Notes: generated by a model from the letters alone, not told the origin. A DNA stretch of 64,000 nt from Neotamlana laminarinivorans (GCF_020523925.1 NZ_JAJAPW010000006.1:124001-188000); one strand, 5' to 3'. Positions 37,208-46,116 are shown, counted from the stretch's first letter. Translations and numbers: made by a program.

Positions 37208-37577
37208 AAAACTTGTAATAATACCAAGTTTAATATTTACAGGAGCATTAACATGGGTGTGTTTAATTAATATTTCAGATTTGCCCAATGTGGGGTTTTC
37301 TTTTGCAGATAAAATTTTTCACCTTGTTACTTATGCTGTTTTTATGCTACTGTGGTATTTTACATGTAAATTCACATTTAATTTTAGTAGAAAACAATCA
37401 TTAATTTACGCATTACTATTTTCTGTAGTATTTGGTATAATTATTGAGGTATTACAAGATAAATTAACAACCACAAGGGCATTTGATGTTTTTGATATGG
37501 TTGCAAACACAGCAGGAGCTCTTTTGGCATCAGTATTCTTAACTTTTAACAACAAGTTTCAAGTTAAAAACAATTAA
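37200..37577 (+). CDS. VanZ-like small membrane protein
   Basis: The 125-residue protein starts at GTG 37200, overlapping gcvH by 8 nt, which suggests translational coupling. It has four transmembrane helices and the VanZ family signature: a DKIFHLVTYAVFMLLWYF segment, then GIIIEVLQDKLTTTRAFDVFDMVANTAGALL. VanZ proteins were first linked to teicoplanin resistance, but most chromosomal copies have no known function. The gcvH-vanZ pair is common in Flavobacteriaceae. Confidence 0.8.
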   Translation: MLKKLVIIPSLIFTGALTWVCLINISDLPNVGFSFADKIFHLVTYAVFMLLWYFTCKFTFNFSRKQSLIYALLFSVVFGIIIEVLQDKLTTTRAFDVFDMVANTAGALLASVFLTFNNKFQVKNN

Positions 37578-37638
37578 ACTGTTGCATTTTTAATAAATAA
37601 ATAGTTATTTTACCAATCTTGAAAAACAAATAAAACAA

Positions 37639-38361
37639 ATGGAACCTAAAAAAAATCCTAAAGCAAATGTATCGCGCAATAGCTCGCTTTATTTCGCTAT
37701 TGGTTTAGCTTTAATGCTATTCTTAACAAACTACGCAATAAATTATAAAACCTATGAAAAAGAAGAAATAGACATAGGAATGATTGAAATGGAAGCTGAG
37801 GAAGAAGAGGAAATGGTTTTAACTGAGCAGATACAAACGCCACCACCACCACCACCACCACCAGCAGCTCCGGAAGTAATTGAAATTGTTGAAGATGAAG
37901 TTGAAGTAGAAGAAACTGTTATAGAATCTACTGAGGTTGATCAAGAAACAGAAATTGTTGAGGTAGAAGAAGTAGAAGTGGTTGAAGTAGAGGAAGATAT
38001 AGACGTTCCGTTTTCTGTTATTGAAAATGTACCAGTTTTTCCAGGTTGTGAAAAAGAAAAAAGTAACAACGCGAAAAGACAATGTATGTCAGAAAAAATT
38101 TCAAAATTTGTAAACAAAAAGTTTAATACAGACTTAGCTGGAGATTTAGGATTATCAGGTAGACAACGTATTAACGTTATTTTCAAAATTGATAAAACAG
38201 GAAATATTACTGGTATTCGTGCAAGAGCACCACATCCAGGTTTAGAAAAAGAAGCTAAACGTGTTATTGGTTTATTACCAAAAATGCAACCAGGTAAACA
38301 ACGTGGAAAGCCAGTAAACGTTCCATATTCCTTACCAATTATTTTCCAAGTTCAAGATTAA
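37639..38361 (+). CDS. TonB-family energy transducer (paralogue 1)
   Basis: The 240-residue protein has the TonB plan: one N-terminal membrane anchor (about 15-34), a linker with eight consecutive Pro (near 70) and a Glu/Val-rich stretch to about 130, and a C-terminal domain (about 135-240). The domain opens VPVFPGCE and continues with KFNTDLAGDLGLSGRQRINV and a VPYSLPIIFQVQ end strand. TonB proteins couple the inner-membrane ExbBD motor to outer-membrane transporters. ExbB/ExbD are not nearby, so the partner is unknown. The next two genes share the same domain. Confidence 0.85.
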   Translation: MEPKKNPKANVSRNSSLYFAIGLALMLFLTNYAINYKTYEKEEIDIGMIEMEAEEEEEMVLTEQIQTPPPPPPPPAAPEVIEIVEDEVEVEETVIESTEVDQETEIVEVEEVEVVEVEEDIDVPFSVIENVPVFPGCEKEKSNNAKRQCMSEKISKFVNKKFNTDLAGDLGLSGRQRINVIFKIDKTGNITGIRARAPHPGLEKEAKRVIGLLPKMQPGKQRGKPVNVPYSLPIIFQVQD

Positions 38362-38398
38362 ATTTCATTAAAGCCAACCAAAAGGAAGGCATCATATA

Positions 38399-38436
38399 AA
38401 AACCCGTTACAGTTTTGTAACGGGTTTTCTTTTTTT
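38399..38436 (+). terminator. Rho-independent terminator between the two TonB-like genes
   Basis: Perfect 10-bp stem AACCCGTTAC / GTAACGGGTT with loop AGTTTT, followed by TTC and seven T. It separates the two paralogues into different transcripts. Confidence 0.85.
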
Positions 38437-38489
38437 GGTATGCTTATTGTGACTTTATCATAATATTAACATTTTAAATTATAATTATT

Positions 38490-39284
38490 ATGAGAAATCT
38501 TCACAATTCTCACGAGTCCACTCGCCAAAACGGACAAAACGTGAAAAAATCACAAAAGCATGATGCAAATTTACAAAAAAACACAACCTTGTACTTTCAA
38601 ATAGGTTTAATAGTGTGTTTGTTATCGGCATTTGGTTTATTAGAAATGAAATTTAAAACAGAAACTCTAAGCATAGGAACTGTTTTGCCTCCTGATGATG
38701 ATATCGAATATGTAGTCAATAATTTCCAAGTATATCAAGAGCATGTAGCTCAAAAAGTAACACCTAAATCTAAAGCTAATACAAGGTTTATTGAAAAGTA
38801 CAAAGAAGTTGATGATAATGTTGAAGAGGAAGGCGTTAAAGACTTAATAATTCCAGATACTCCTAAAACCACAGATAGCCCTATAAAACCAGAAGATATT
38901 GATGTTGTTGACATTGATGTTCCAGTCGATATTCCTGTAAATTTTATACAAAACGTACCAATTTATCCAGGTTGTGAAAATGAAAAAACAAACGACCAAA
39001 GAATAAAATGTATGACGAGTAAAATATCTAAAATTGTACAGCGTAAGTTTAATACAGATCTAGCTTCAGAACTTGGTTTGTATGGTAAGCAGGTTATTCA
39101 AACTCAATTTACAATAAATAAAAATGGTATTATAACTAATGTTAAAACAAGAGCTATACATAAAGATTTAGAAAGTGAAGCGCAGCGTGTTATTAATTTA
39201 CTTCCAGAAATGACACCAGGAAGACAGAATAATAAGAATGTAGGTGTAATATATACATTGCCAATTGTGTTTCAAGTACAATAA
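38490..39284 (+). CDS. TonB-like protein (paralogue 2)
   Basis: The 264-residue protein is a divergent paralogue of the preceding gene, with one transmembrane helix (about 34-54) after a basic start, and a C-terminal domain (about 150-264) that begins VPIYPGCENEKTNDQRIKCM and follows the same KFNTDLASELGLYGKQ pattern. The linker has acidic and Ile/Val/Pro repeats (PEDIDVVDIDVPVDIPV) but no polyproline run. It may be a specialised transducer for another receptor set, or a degenerate copy. I see no disabling change in the domain. Confidence 0.8.
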   Translation: MRNLHNSHESTRQNGQNVKKSQKHDANLQKNTTLYFQIGLIVCLLSAFGLLEMKFKTETLSIGTVLPPDDDIEYVVNNFQVYQEHVAQKVTPKSKANTRFIEKYKEVDDNVEEEGVKDLIIPDTPKTTDSPIKPEDIDVVDIDVPVDIPVNFIQNVPIYPGCENEKTNDQRIKCMTSKISKIVQRKFNTDLASELGLYGKQVIQTQFTINKNGIITNVKTRAIHKDLESEAQRVINLLPEMTPGRQNNKNVGVIYTLPIVFQVQ

Positions 39285-39306
39285 CCGTAGTATAATTTTA
39301 CATAAC

Positions 39307-39339
39307 AAAAACCGTTATCTTTTAAAATAACGGTTTTTT
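39307..39339 (+). terminator. Rho-independent terminator after TonB-like paralogue 2
   Basis: Stem AAAACCGTTAT / ATAACGGTTTT with an 8-nt loop and a T-rich tail. Confidence 0.75.
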
Positions 39340-39433
39340 CTTTTATTAAAAAAAATTGAATAAAATAATTAGTGCTATGGCTTATATAAAAATATAGTAT
39401 CTTTCGCTAATAATTAATTTTTAAAGTGTAAAA

Positions 39434-41536
39434 ATGAAGCAATTCATTGTCCTATTTCTACTTGTAATTCAAATCAAAACTTTTGCACAAAATTATAATG
39501 TAAAAGAAAAACAACCAGTGTTTCCTGGTTGTGAAAATATAGCTGCTGATTCGTTAAAAATTTGTTTTAATCAAAAAGTTTTGCAGTACATAAAATCGGA
39601 ATTTAAGGTTCCAGAAAATGTACAAAAAGATAAATATAAAGGCGAAATATCTGTGATTTTTGAAGTAGATACATTAGGAGTATTTAAGCTTATTTATGTT
39701 AATACACTTTATAAAGCATTAAAGGAAGAAACAGAACGCGTATTTAAAACATTTCCTAAAATAGAACCAGCTTCATACAACGGAAGAAAAACGTTTAAGC
39801 AATATAGTTTACCAATTAAAATTCCGTTAAGAGATTATAAAACTTCAAATACAGAAAATATAGAAGTAACAAAAGAAGTTAATAAACTAGAAGCAGCTTT
39901 AAAAAGCGAGTATGATGATATTAATAGAAGCATTAGTGCCTATAACGATAATGCTTTTACTAGCCAGTTAAATGTACAATTTACACACAGTGATTATGCT
40001 AAATTCGATAGGCAAATGAATTTAGTTGGTACTAATAGTCATACAGCATCAAAGCCATTTTTATATAACGAAGTTTCAAATTATTACGATTTTAAAGCAG
40101 AAAAAGAAAAAGTAATTCAATCAAGAAAAACATGGTTTGGTAAAAAACTTTGGAACGAACATATGGTAGAATTACAAGGTAAAAATTATTGGTTTACTAT
40201 AGATCCTATTTTCGATTTAGAAGTTGGAAAAGATACCGAAGCAGATTTCAATTCAACATACAATAATACCCGTGGGTTATTGGTAAAAGGTGCGTTAGGT
40301 AAACGATTTAGTTTTTATACTTCAGTTTTTGAAAGTCAAGGACGTTTTGCTCAATATTTTAATGAATATGCAGAAACGTTACAAGCTTTTGGTCCAGATC
40401 CAGCTATAATTCCAGGACGTGGTATAGCAAAAGCCTTTAAAACCGATTCTTACGATTACCCGGTAGCAGAAGCCTATTTATCTTACTCTCCTGCAGATTT
40501 TGTAAACGTGCAGTTTGGGCATGGTAAAAACTTTATAGGAGATGGTTATAGATCTCTATTTTTAAGTGACGTTGCAAGTCCGCATCCATTTTTTAAGCTT
40601 AATACAAAATTTTGGAAAATTAAATACACTAATACCTGGATGTGGTTAAAAGATGTTAGGCCAGAAGTAACGGTAGATGATGCTTTTTTAACCAAATACA
40701 TGGCTACACATTTTTTAAGCTGGAATGTTACAAAACGACTTAACGTAGGTTTTTTCGAATCTATAATTTGGGCAAATACAACAAATCGAAATTTTGATAT
40801 TAATTACTTAAACCCAATTGTATTTTATCGTGCTGTAGAGTTTGAAACAGGACAAGATGCAGGTAATGCAATTATGGGAGCTTCGGCAAAATATAAATAC
40901 AACGATAACATTAATTTGTATAGTCAATTTATATTAGATGAATTTTCGCTTAGCGATGTTAGAGCTGGTAATAAAAGCTGGAAAAATAAGTTTGGCTATC
41001 AACTAGGTGTTAAATATTATAATGCTTTTAAAGTTGAAAATTTAATGTTACAAATAGAATATAATCGTGTAAGGCCATATACCTATTCACATAGTACAAT
41101 TGCTACAAATTACGGCCATAATAACCAATCTATGGCGCATTTATGGGGAGCCAATTTTAGTGAGTTAATAGTAATGGGAAATTATTTTTATAACCGTTGG
41201 TATGCAAACGCAAAGTTTATTTTTGGTAAACGTGGTTTTGATTATAATGATGATACCGATAATTTTAGTTACGGTGGCGATATTTATAAAAATTATAATG
41301 ATAGGCCATTTGATACAGGTGTAGAAATAGGTCAAGGTATAACAACCAATAGTTTTTATGGAAACTTACAAGCAGGTTACGTTGTAAATCCGTCGAGTAA
41401 TTTAAAGCTTTTTACAGATATTACAGTTAGAAACTTTAACCCAGAAGCTACTACCGAACAAACTTATAAAAGTAATACAGTTTGGTTTAATTTTGGTTTA
41501 CGTACCGATTTGTTTAATTGGTATTTCGATTATTAA
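39434..41536 (+). CDS. remB: Gliding motility protein RemB-like, with an N-terminal TonB C-terminal-type domain
   Basis: RemB is an outer-membrane protein involved in gliding of Flavobacterium johnsoniae. A signal peptide (MKQFIVLFLLVIQIKTFAQ) precedes a domain of about 110 residues that begins QPVFPGCENIAADSLKICF and matches the TonB C-terminal domain of the two upstream genes. From about residue 150 the protein is a Wzi-like outer-membrane beta barrel, with motifs such as FIGDGYRSLFLSDVASPHPFF and TIATNYGHNNQSMAHLWGAN. The N-terminal domain should face the periplasm. The 700-residue length fits the family. The symbol rests on recognition by eye. Confidence 0.72.
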   Translation: MKQFIVLFLLVIQIKTFAQNYNVKEKQPVFPGCENIAADSLKICFNQKVLQYIKSEFKVPENVQKDKYKGEISVIFEVDTLGVFKLIYVNTLYKALKEETERVFKTFPKIEPASYNGRKTFKQYSLPIKIPLRDYKTSNTENIEVTKEVNKLEAALKSEYDDINRSISAYNDNAFTSQLNVQFTHSDYAKFDRQMNLVGTNSHTASKPFLYNEVSNYYDFKAEKEKVIQSRKTWFGKKLWNEHMVELQGKNYWFTIDPIFDLEVGKDTEADFNSTYNNTRGLLVKGALGKRFSFYTSVFESQGRFAQYFNEYAETLQAFGPDPAIIPGRGIAKAFKTDSYDYPVAEAYLSYSPADFVNVQFGHGKNFIGDGYRSLFLSDVASPHPFFKLNTKFWKIKYTNTWMWLKDVRPEVTVDDAFLTKYMATHFLSWNVTKRLNVGFFESIIWANTTNRNFDINYLNPIVFYRAVEFETGQDAGNAIMGASAKYKYNDNINLYSQFILDEFSLSDVRAGNKSWKNKFGYQLGVKYYNAFKVENLMLQIEYNRVRPYTYSHSTIATNYGHNNQSMAHLWGANFSELIVMGNYFYNRWYANAKFIFGKRGFDYNDDTDNFSYGGDIYKNYNDRPFDTGVEIGQGITTNSFYGNLQAGYVVNPSSNLKLFTDITVRNFNPEATTEQTYKSNTVWFNFGLRTDLFNWYFDY

Positions 41537-43269
41537 GGCTGCGATATAATGCGGTAAATAGGATATTGTAAATGTGCTTTTTCGTAGTTGTTGCTACGTT
41601 TATGTATCCAATCTAGTTGTGCGTACCAATTGCTAGCAAAAGTTTCATCTTTTTCTTTTTTTGAATTAAAAGCTTTTTGTAAAGCGGTATCATTTTTTAT
41701 TAATTCTAGAGCTTTGTCTTCCCATACATAAGGAGAAAAACCTTCTTTTTGTTGTAATATTGTATCGAAAAAATTCCAGTTAAAAAATGAATCTGGAGCT
41801 TGTGGCTCTAAAGTTTCAAGTAAATATCTTACACCGTTTTGATTGGTGTTTACAATAATATCTCCTTTATTAAAATTTACTTGTTTGGTAAAAGCATCAA
41901 CTTGGGTATTGTAATGTTGATAGTGCCCTTCGTAAGGCGATTTTCTAGTTTCAAATGTTTTTATTTTATAATTTTCAACAGTTATAATCGTATCTTGGGT
42001 TAATACTTCCATTTCAATTGCATTTAACCGAAGTAAATTTATAACGTTATGCCATCCTTTAGGGATTATATAAGCTTTAGGGATGCTTACTTGAGTAGTT
42101 GGCTTAAAATAGTTGTTGTATTTAACAGGTTTAGTAAATGGTTTATCTCTGTTGTATTTTAATCTATCAAGCCCTGTAATTTCGCTAGTTATTGTTTCGG
42201 CTTCAAAACCTTTAAACTGCAATGTAGTATGTTTCGTGGTATCAACTTGCCAATCTAAGGTGTAAAGCGGGGTGTTTAAAATTGTGTTTAAAGCATTTTT
42301 TCGTAAGGTTAATATTTCTTCAGCTTCGTTATCGGTTATTTCAAGCATGCTTTTCATGAGTTCGTAAGTGCCTTCAACTCTAGGTTTATAGGGTTTTAGC
42401 ATATGTGTTTCAACCATCATACCTAAAGTGTTAAAAAGGGTTGTGTAACCTGTAGAATATCTTGGGTAATCTAAAAATTGATTGAAACCACTTTCTGGTA
42501 CTTTGTTAAACACATTTACATAGGGTGTAATATCCCATTCTTTTGCTGCTAAACTCTGCTCTAATTCAGGCATAAGCGATTCGTGTAAAAACTCACCTAA
42601 ATTGCCAGCTAGTTTATTATGTTGTGTAAATAAATGAGTTAAGGTGTATTGGTAATCAGCACCATTACTCACGTGGTTATCTATAAACACATCGGGTTTT
42701 ACTAAATGAAAAATTTCGGCAAAACTTTTTGCATTTTTGGTATCACATTTAATAAAATCTCTATTTAAGTCGTAGTTTCTTGCGTTTCCTCTAAATCCGT
42801 ATGATACTGGCCCATTTTGGTTAGTTCTTGATGTGGAGTTTCTGTTTAAACTTCCGCCAATGTTATAAATAGGTATAGTTACTAAAACGGTATTGTTAGG
42901 TACTTTTATTTTGCCATTAGCTAAGTCTCTAAAAAGCATCATGGTAGCATCAATACCATCTGGTTCACCCGGATGAATACCATTATTTATAAATAAAATT
43001 CGTTTTGTTTTTCTTATTGTTTTAAAATTAAACTCATTATTAGGGTTTAAGGTAACAAGATGTAAAGGTTTGTTAGAATCTGTTAAGCCAAAACTATCAA
43101 TTTTTATTGAAGAGTAAGCTTGGGCAAGTTTTTTATAAAAGCTTATAGTTTCGTTATATGTTGCTGTTTCTTTACCATCATTTTTTTCAAAAACTGTTTT
43201 AAAATTATGAGTTTTTTCAGCTTGAGAGCATGAGCTTATTATTAAAAGAAGAAATATGAGTTTTTTCAT
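41533..43269 (-). CDS. M14-family zinc carboxypeptidase lipoprotein
   Basis: The 578-residue protein begins MKKLIFLLLIISSCS, a lipoprotein signal with Cys14. Zinc ligands of the M14 fold are visible: His99 and Glu102 in NGIHPGEPDG, and His199 in VFIDNHVSNG. The catalytic Glu is probably Glu287 in GMMVETHMLKP, and a FRGNARNYDLNRDF stretch supplies the usual arginines. It should act in the periplasm or on the cell surface and remove C-terminal residues, but the substrate is unknown. Its stop codon overlaps the convergent remB stop. The C-terminal part from about residue 320 is a beta-rich domain without an assigned role. Confidence 0.88.
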   Translation of the reverse strand: MKKLIFLLLIISSCSQAEKTHNFKTVFEKNDGKETATYNETISFYKKLAQAYSSIKIDSFGLTDSNKPLHLVTLNPNNEFNFKTIRKTKRILFINNGIHPGEPDGIDATMMLFRDLANGKIKVPNNTVLVTIPIYNIGGSLNRNSTSRTNQNGPVSYGFRGNARNYDLNRDFIKCDTKNAKSFAEIFHLVKPDVFIDNHVSNGADYQYTLTHLFTQHNKLAGNLGEFLHESLMPELEQSLAAKEWDITPYVNVFNKVPESGFNQFLDYPRYSTGYTTLFNTLGMMVETHMLKPYKPRVEGTYELMKSMLEITDNEAEEILTLRKNALNTILNTPLYTLDWQVDTTKHTTLQFKGFEAETITSEITGLDRLKYNRDKPFTKPVKYNNYFKPTTQVSIPKAYIIPKGWHNVINLLRLNAIEMEVLTQDTIITVENYKIKTFETRKSPYEGHYQHYNTQVDAFTKQVNFNKGDIIVNTNQNGVRYLLETLEPQAPDSFFNWNFFDTILQQKEGFSPYVWEDKALELIKNDTALQKAFNSKKEKDETFASNWYAQLDWIHKRSNNYEKAHLQYPIYRIISQP

Positions 43270-43390
43270 CCAAAGAAGATTTTTTATAAAACTACAATTT
43301 AAACTATTGTTATTTAAATTAAATTTCTAAATTCGTTCGGTATGTTACAAAAAATAGTAGCTGTATTATTATTCTCTCAAACAAACTTAA

Positions 43391-43774
43391 ATGAATAAAA
43401 GTTATAAGCTTTCTTTTTGTCAAATAAAAATTTTAAAACCTAATCTAGCTGAGGTTATCGTTGATGAAGGTGTTATTGTAAATGAGATTATGGTTGATGA
43501 ATATCATGATTTTTTATTAAGTAATCTTCAAAAACCAATGTTATTATTTATCAATAAAAAAAACTCATATTCTTATACTTATGGTGCGCTTAAAACCATA
43601 GCTCATATTGATAATATAAAAGGCATGGCTATATTAGTAAAAACCTCCGCCGCATTGCTATCTACTGAAACTTTATTAGAGGTAAATAAAGATCGTAAAA
43701 TAAATTTGAAAATTTTTCATGAAAACGATGAGGCTTTAAACTGGTTAAATATTCAAGAAAATATTTGTATTTAA
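43391..43774 (+). CDS. Small STAS/SpoIIAA-like hypothetical protein
   Basis: The 127-residue cytoplasmic protein has no signal or membrane segment. The alternating beta-strand and helix pattern (LAEVIVDEGVIVNEIMVDEY, then PMLLFINKKN, then GMAILVKTSAALLSTETLLE) resembles the SpoIIAA/STAS-like proteins that are common in Flavobacteriaceae next to signalling genes. I cannot confirm this without a profile search. No catalytic motif is evident. It stands alone between the divergent M14 gene and the EF-hand locus. Confidence 0.5.
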   Translation: MNKSYKLSFCQIKILKPNLAEVIVDEGVIVNEIMVDEYHDFLLSNLQKPMLLFINKKNSYSYTYGALKTIAHIDNIKGMAILVKTSAALLSTETLLEVNKDRKINLKIFHENDEALNWLNIQENICI

Positions 43775-43788
43775 TTTAGCTTTATTTT

Positions 43789-43840
43789 TTCACAGAAAAT
43801 TTAGCCTACTTCATTAAAAATATAACTGTATTCACAGAAA
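43789..43840 (+). repeat. Direct repeat TTCACAGAAA, two copies 42 bp apart
   Basis: Identical decamers lie at 43789-43798 and 43831-43840, upstream of the EF-hand/sulfotransferase locus. The spacing is 42 bp, close to four helical turns. They may be protein-binding sites. Flanking sequence also contains an imperfect inverted pair (CACAGAAAATTTAGC and GCTAAAATTTTGTG). Confidence 0.4.
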
Positions 43841-43905
43841 GCTAAAATTTTGTGTTTATCTATTTGTCATATTTGTCTTGTAATTAAGATAAATAAGAAA
43901 TAGAT

Positions 43906-44208
43906 ATGAAAAATACAGTAAAAAGTATGGCTTTGCTAGCCATAACTTTAGTAATCGTTTCCTGCGGTTCACAACAAACTTCTAATCAAAATCAACGTGG
44001 CTCAGGGCAAGGAAAAGGAGCTCCAAGCTTTTCTAAAATATTAGAAGAAATGGATACTGATGGTGATGGAAAAATATCAGAATCTGAAGCTAAAGGACCA
44101 TTAAAAAATGATTTTTCTACAATAGATAGTGATAGCGATGGCTACATCACAGAATCTGAAATGGAAAACGCTCCCAAACCACAACGCGGAGGTGGAGGCC
44201 CTAGATAA
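43906..44208 (+). CDS. EF-hand lipoprotein (paralogue 1)
   Basis: A lipoprotein signal (MKNTVKSMALLAITLVIVSC, Cys20) is followed by a short Gln/Gly linker. Two canonical EF-hand loops, DTDGDGKISESE (about 50-61) and DSDSDGYITESE (about 74-85), should each bind Ca2+. The C-terminal tail is Pro/Arg/Gly-rich (PKPQRGGGGPR). The 100-residue protein is probably on the periplasmic or surface side of the outer membrane. It is the first of two paralogues that flank the arylsulfotransferase-like gene and lies 44 nt before it. Function unknown beyond likely Ca2+ binding. Confidence 0.85.
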   Translation: MKNTVKSMALLAITLVIVSCGSQQTSNQNQRGSGQGKGAPSFSKILEEMDTDGDGKISESEAKGPLKNDFSTIDSDSDGYITESEMENAPKPQRGGGGPR

Positions 44209-44252
44209 TTAGTTAAACAATCTTTCAACTTTTACAAAAATTAATTTACATA

Positions 44253-45716
44253 ATGAAAAATTCATTTTTTAAACTCTCAATATTAACCTTAATGTCTGCC
44301 TTCATGTTTGTAGGCTGTAGTGATGATGATTATACTGCAACTGATACAGAAGAAGACGAAGATGAAACAACAGAAACAACAGTAAACAACTCAGACTTCA
44401 CAGTGGGTTTAATATATAAAACTGATGATGTTGCAGATGGATACACTCTGTTTTCTCCAATTAGAAGCACAAATACATATTTAATCGATAATTGTGGCGA
44501 CTTAGTGCAAACTTGGTCATCAGACTATACACCACAAGGTGTTTATATGCTAGAAAATGGACATATATTACGTTCGGCTACTTTAACAGCAGTCAATTCA
44601 GAGTTCGAATCTGCAGGAGGACAAACCGGCAGGGTGGAATTATTTAATACAGATGGCGATTTATATTGGTACTATGAATTTAATAGTGCAACAGAATTTA
44701 TGCACCATGATTTGGAGTACATTGAAAGTACAGGAACTGTAATGGTAATGGTTTGGGAAAAACATACCGTAGCAGAAGTAGAAGCAGCAGGACGGACTAA
44801 TGCAACTGCACTATGGAGTGAGAGAATTGTAGAAATAGATCCATCTACAGATGAGATTGTTTGGGAGTGGGATGCTTGGGATCATTTAGTACAAGATGAA
44901 AATCCAGATGAAGATAATTATGGTATATTGTCTGATAATCCACAATTATTAAATATTAATTATACATACGAAGCTTCAGATTACGAAGCAGATTGGTTAC
45001 ACATGAATGGTGTAGATTATAACGAAACCCTAGATCAAATTGTGGTAAGCAGCCGTAATTTTAGTGAATTCTTTATTATAGATCATTCAACTACAACTAC
45101 TGAAGCTGCATCACATTCTGGAGGTACTTATGGTAAAGGAGGCGATATACTGTACCGTTGGGGAAATCCGCAAACCTATGATATGGGAGATGATAGCGAT
45201 CAAAAACTTTTTGTACAGCATAATGCTAACTGGATAAATTCAGAATATCAAGATGGTGGCCAAATTATGGTTTTTAATAATCAAACAGGATATTATGAAG
45301 GTATAGATTATTCTACAATTGATGTTATAGATACCAATGTAAATACAGATGGTTCATATAGCTTAAATACAGATGGAACTTATGCGCCAACCGATTTTAC
45401 ATGGACTTATGAGGCAAATCCATCTACAGATTTTTACGCAGCAAATATTTCAGGTGCTCGTCGTTTATCTAACGGAAATACAATTATTTGCGAAGGAACA
45501 ACAGGAACATTCTTTGAGGTAGATTACGATGGAAATACCGTTTGGAAATACGTTAATCCAGTTGATGAAACAGGGGCAGTAGATCAATACAGTACACCAA
45601 GTAGAAACTTCGTGTTTCGTTGTGAAAAATATGAATCAGATTATGAAGGTCTAGCTTATTATACTTTAGAGTCTCAAGGTACTATTGAAAGTGGATCTGA
45701 TTATGAATGTGAATAA
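44253..45716 (+). CDS. Arylsulfotransferase-like lipoprotein (AssT family)
   Basis: The 487-residue lipoprotein (signal ending FMFVGC, Cys22) has an acidic Asp/Glu/Thr linker and then a beta-propeller-like body. Motifs suggest the arylsulfate sulfotransferase (ASST) family, which transfers sulfate between phenolic compounds: FMHHDLEYIESTGTVM, ADWLHMNGVDYNETLDQIVV, FVQHNANWI and GARRLSNGNTIICEGTTGTFF. Several His residues sit where the family's catalytic and substrate-binding His would be. It lies between two EF-hand lipoproteins with short spacers, so Ca2+ could matter; that is inference. Some proteins annotated ASST may not have that activity. Confidence 0.75.
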   Translation: MKNSFFKLSILTLMSAFMFVGCSDDDYTATDTEEDEDETTETTVNNSDFTVGLIYKTDDVADGYTLFSPIRSTNTYLIDNCGDLVQTWSSDYTPQGVYMLENGHILRSATLTAVNSEFESAGGQTGRVELFNTDGDLYWYYEFNSATEFMHHDLEYIESTGTVMVMVWEKHTVAEVEAAGRTNATALWSERIVEIDPSTDEIVWEWDAWDHLVQDENPDEDNYGILSDNPQLLNINYTYEASDYEADWLHMNGVDYNETLDQIVVSSRNFSEFFIIDHSTTTTEAASHSGGTYGKGGDILYRWGNPQTYDMGDDSDQKLFVQHNANWINSEYQDGGQIMVFNNQTGYYEGIDYSTIDVIDTNVNTDGSYSLNTDGTYAPTDFTWTYEANPSTDFYAANISGARRLSNGNTIICEGTTGTFFEVDYDGNTVWKYVNPVDETGAVDQYSTPSRNFVFRCEKYESDYEGLAYYTLESQGTIESGSDYECE

Positions 45717-45735
45717 TTTAAAAAGATTTATCAAT

Positions 45736-46116
45736 ATGAAAAATATAATAAAAACAAGTTTCCTGTTAATTGCTATAATTAGCTTAGTGTCTTGTGGTTC
45801 AAAGAAAAAGAAAGAAACGGAAACATCAACAGAAATTAAGCAAGAAATACCTTATAACGAAGCTCCAAGACAAGGAAGAGAAGAGGGAGGTCGCCCTGAA
45901 GGACCTCCAGATTTCTCTAAAATTATTGAAGATATGGATGCAAACAACGATGGTAAACTTGCAAAAACAGAAGTAGAAGGCCCTTTAGCTGAAGATTTTG
46001 ATACTATAGATACAGATGCAGATGGGTTTATTTCTGAAACAGAATTTGATAAAGCACCAAAACCTGAACCAAGAGGTGGCGGTAAACATGAAGGCGGCGA
46101 ACGTCCAGAAAGATAA
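45736..46116 (+). CDS. EF-hand lipoprotein (paralogue 2)
   Basis: I start at ATG 45736, because it opens a lipoprotein signal (MKNIIKTSFLLIAIISLVSC, Cys20); the frame extends upstream to 45685 inside the sulfotransferase gene. The 126-residue protein has two EF-hand loops, DANNDGKLAKTE and DTDADGFISETE, each with a canonical pattern. A Glu/Arg/Gly-rich segment precedes them, and the tail is Pro/Arg/Gly/His-rich (PRGGGKHEGGERPER). It shares the plan FSKIxEDMD...DTID with paralogue 1. It begins 19 nt after the sulfotransferase stop, so the three genes probably form one transcript. Confidence 0.85.
   Translation: MKNIIKTSFLLIAIISLVSCGSKKKKETETSTEIKQEIPYNEAPRQGREEGGRPEGPPDFSKIIEDMDANNDGKLAKTEVEGPLAEDFDTIDTDADGFISETEFDKAPKPEPRGGGKHEGGERPER

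Noticed and set aside
37819-38082. Antisense frame in the first TonB gene encoding a run of tryptophans
   Set aside because: It is the complement of the polyproline codons of the TonB linker. It has no start context or homology of its own.
45794-45976. Plus-strand 60-residue frame overlapping the second EF-hand gene
   Set aside because: It is out of frame with the EF-hand lipoprotein, which has a signal peptide and Ca2+ loops; the alternative product is Lys-rich without features.
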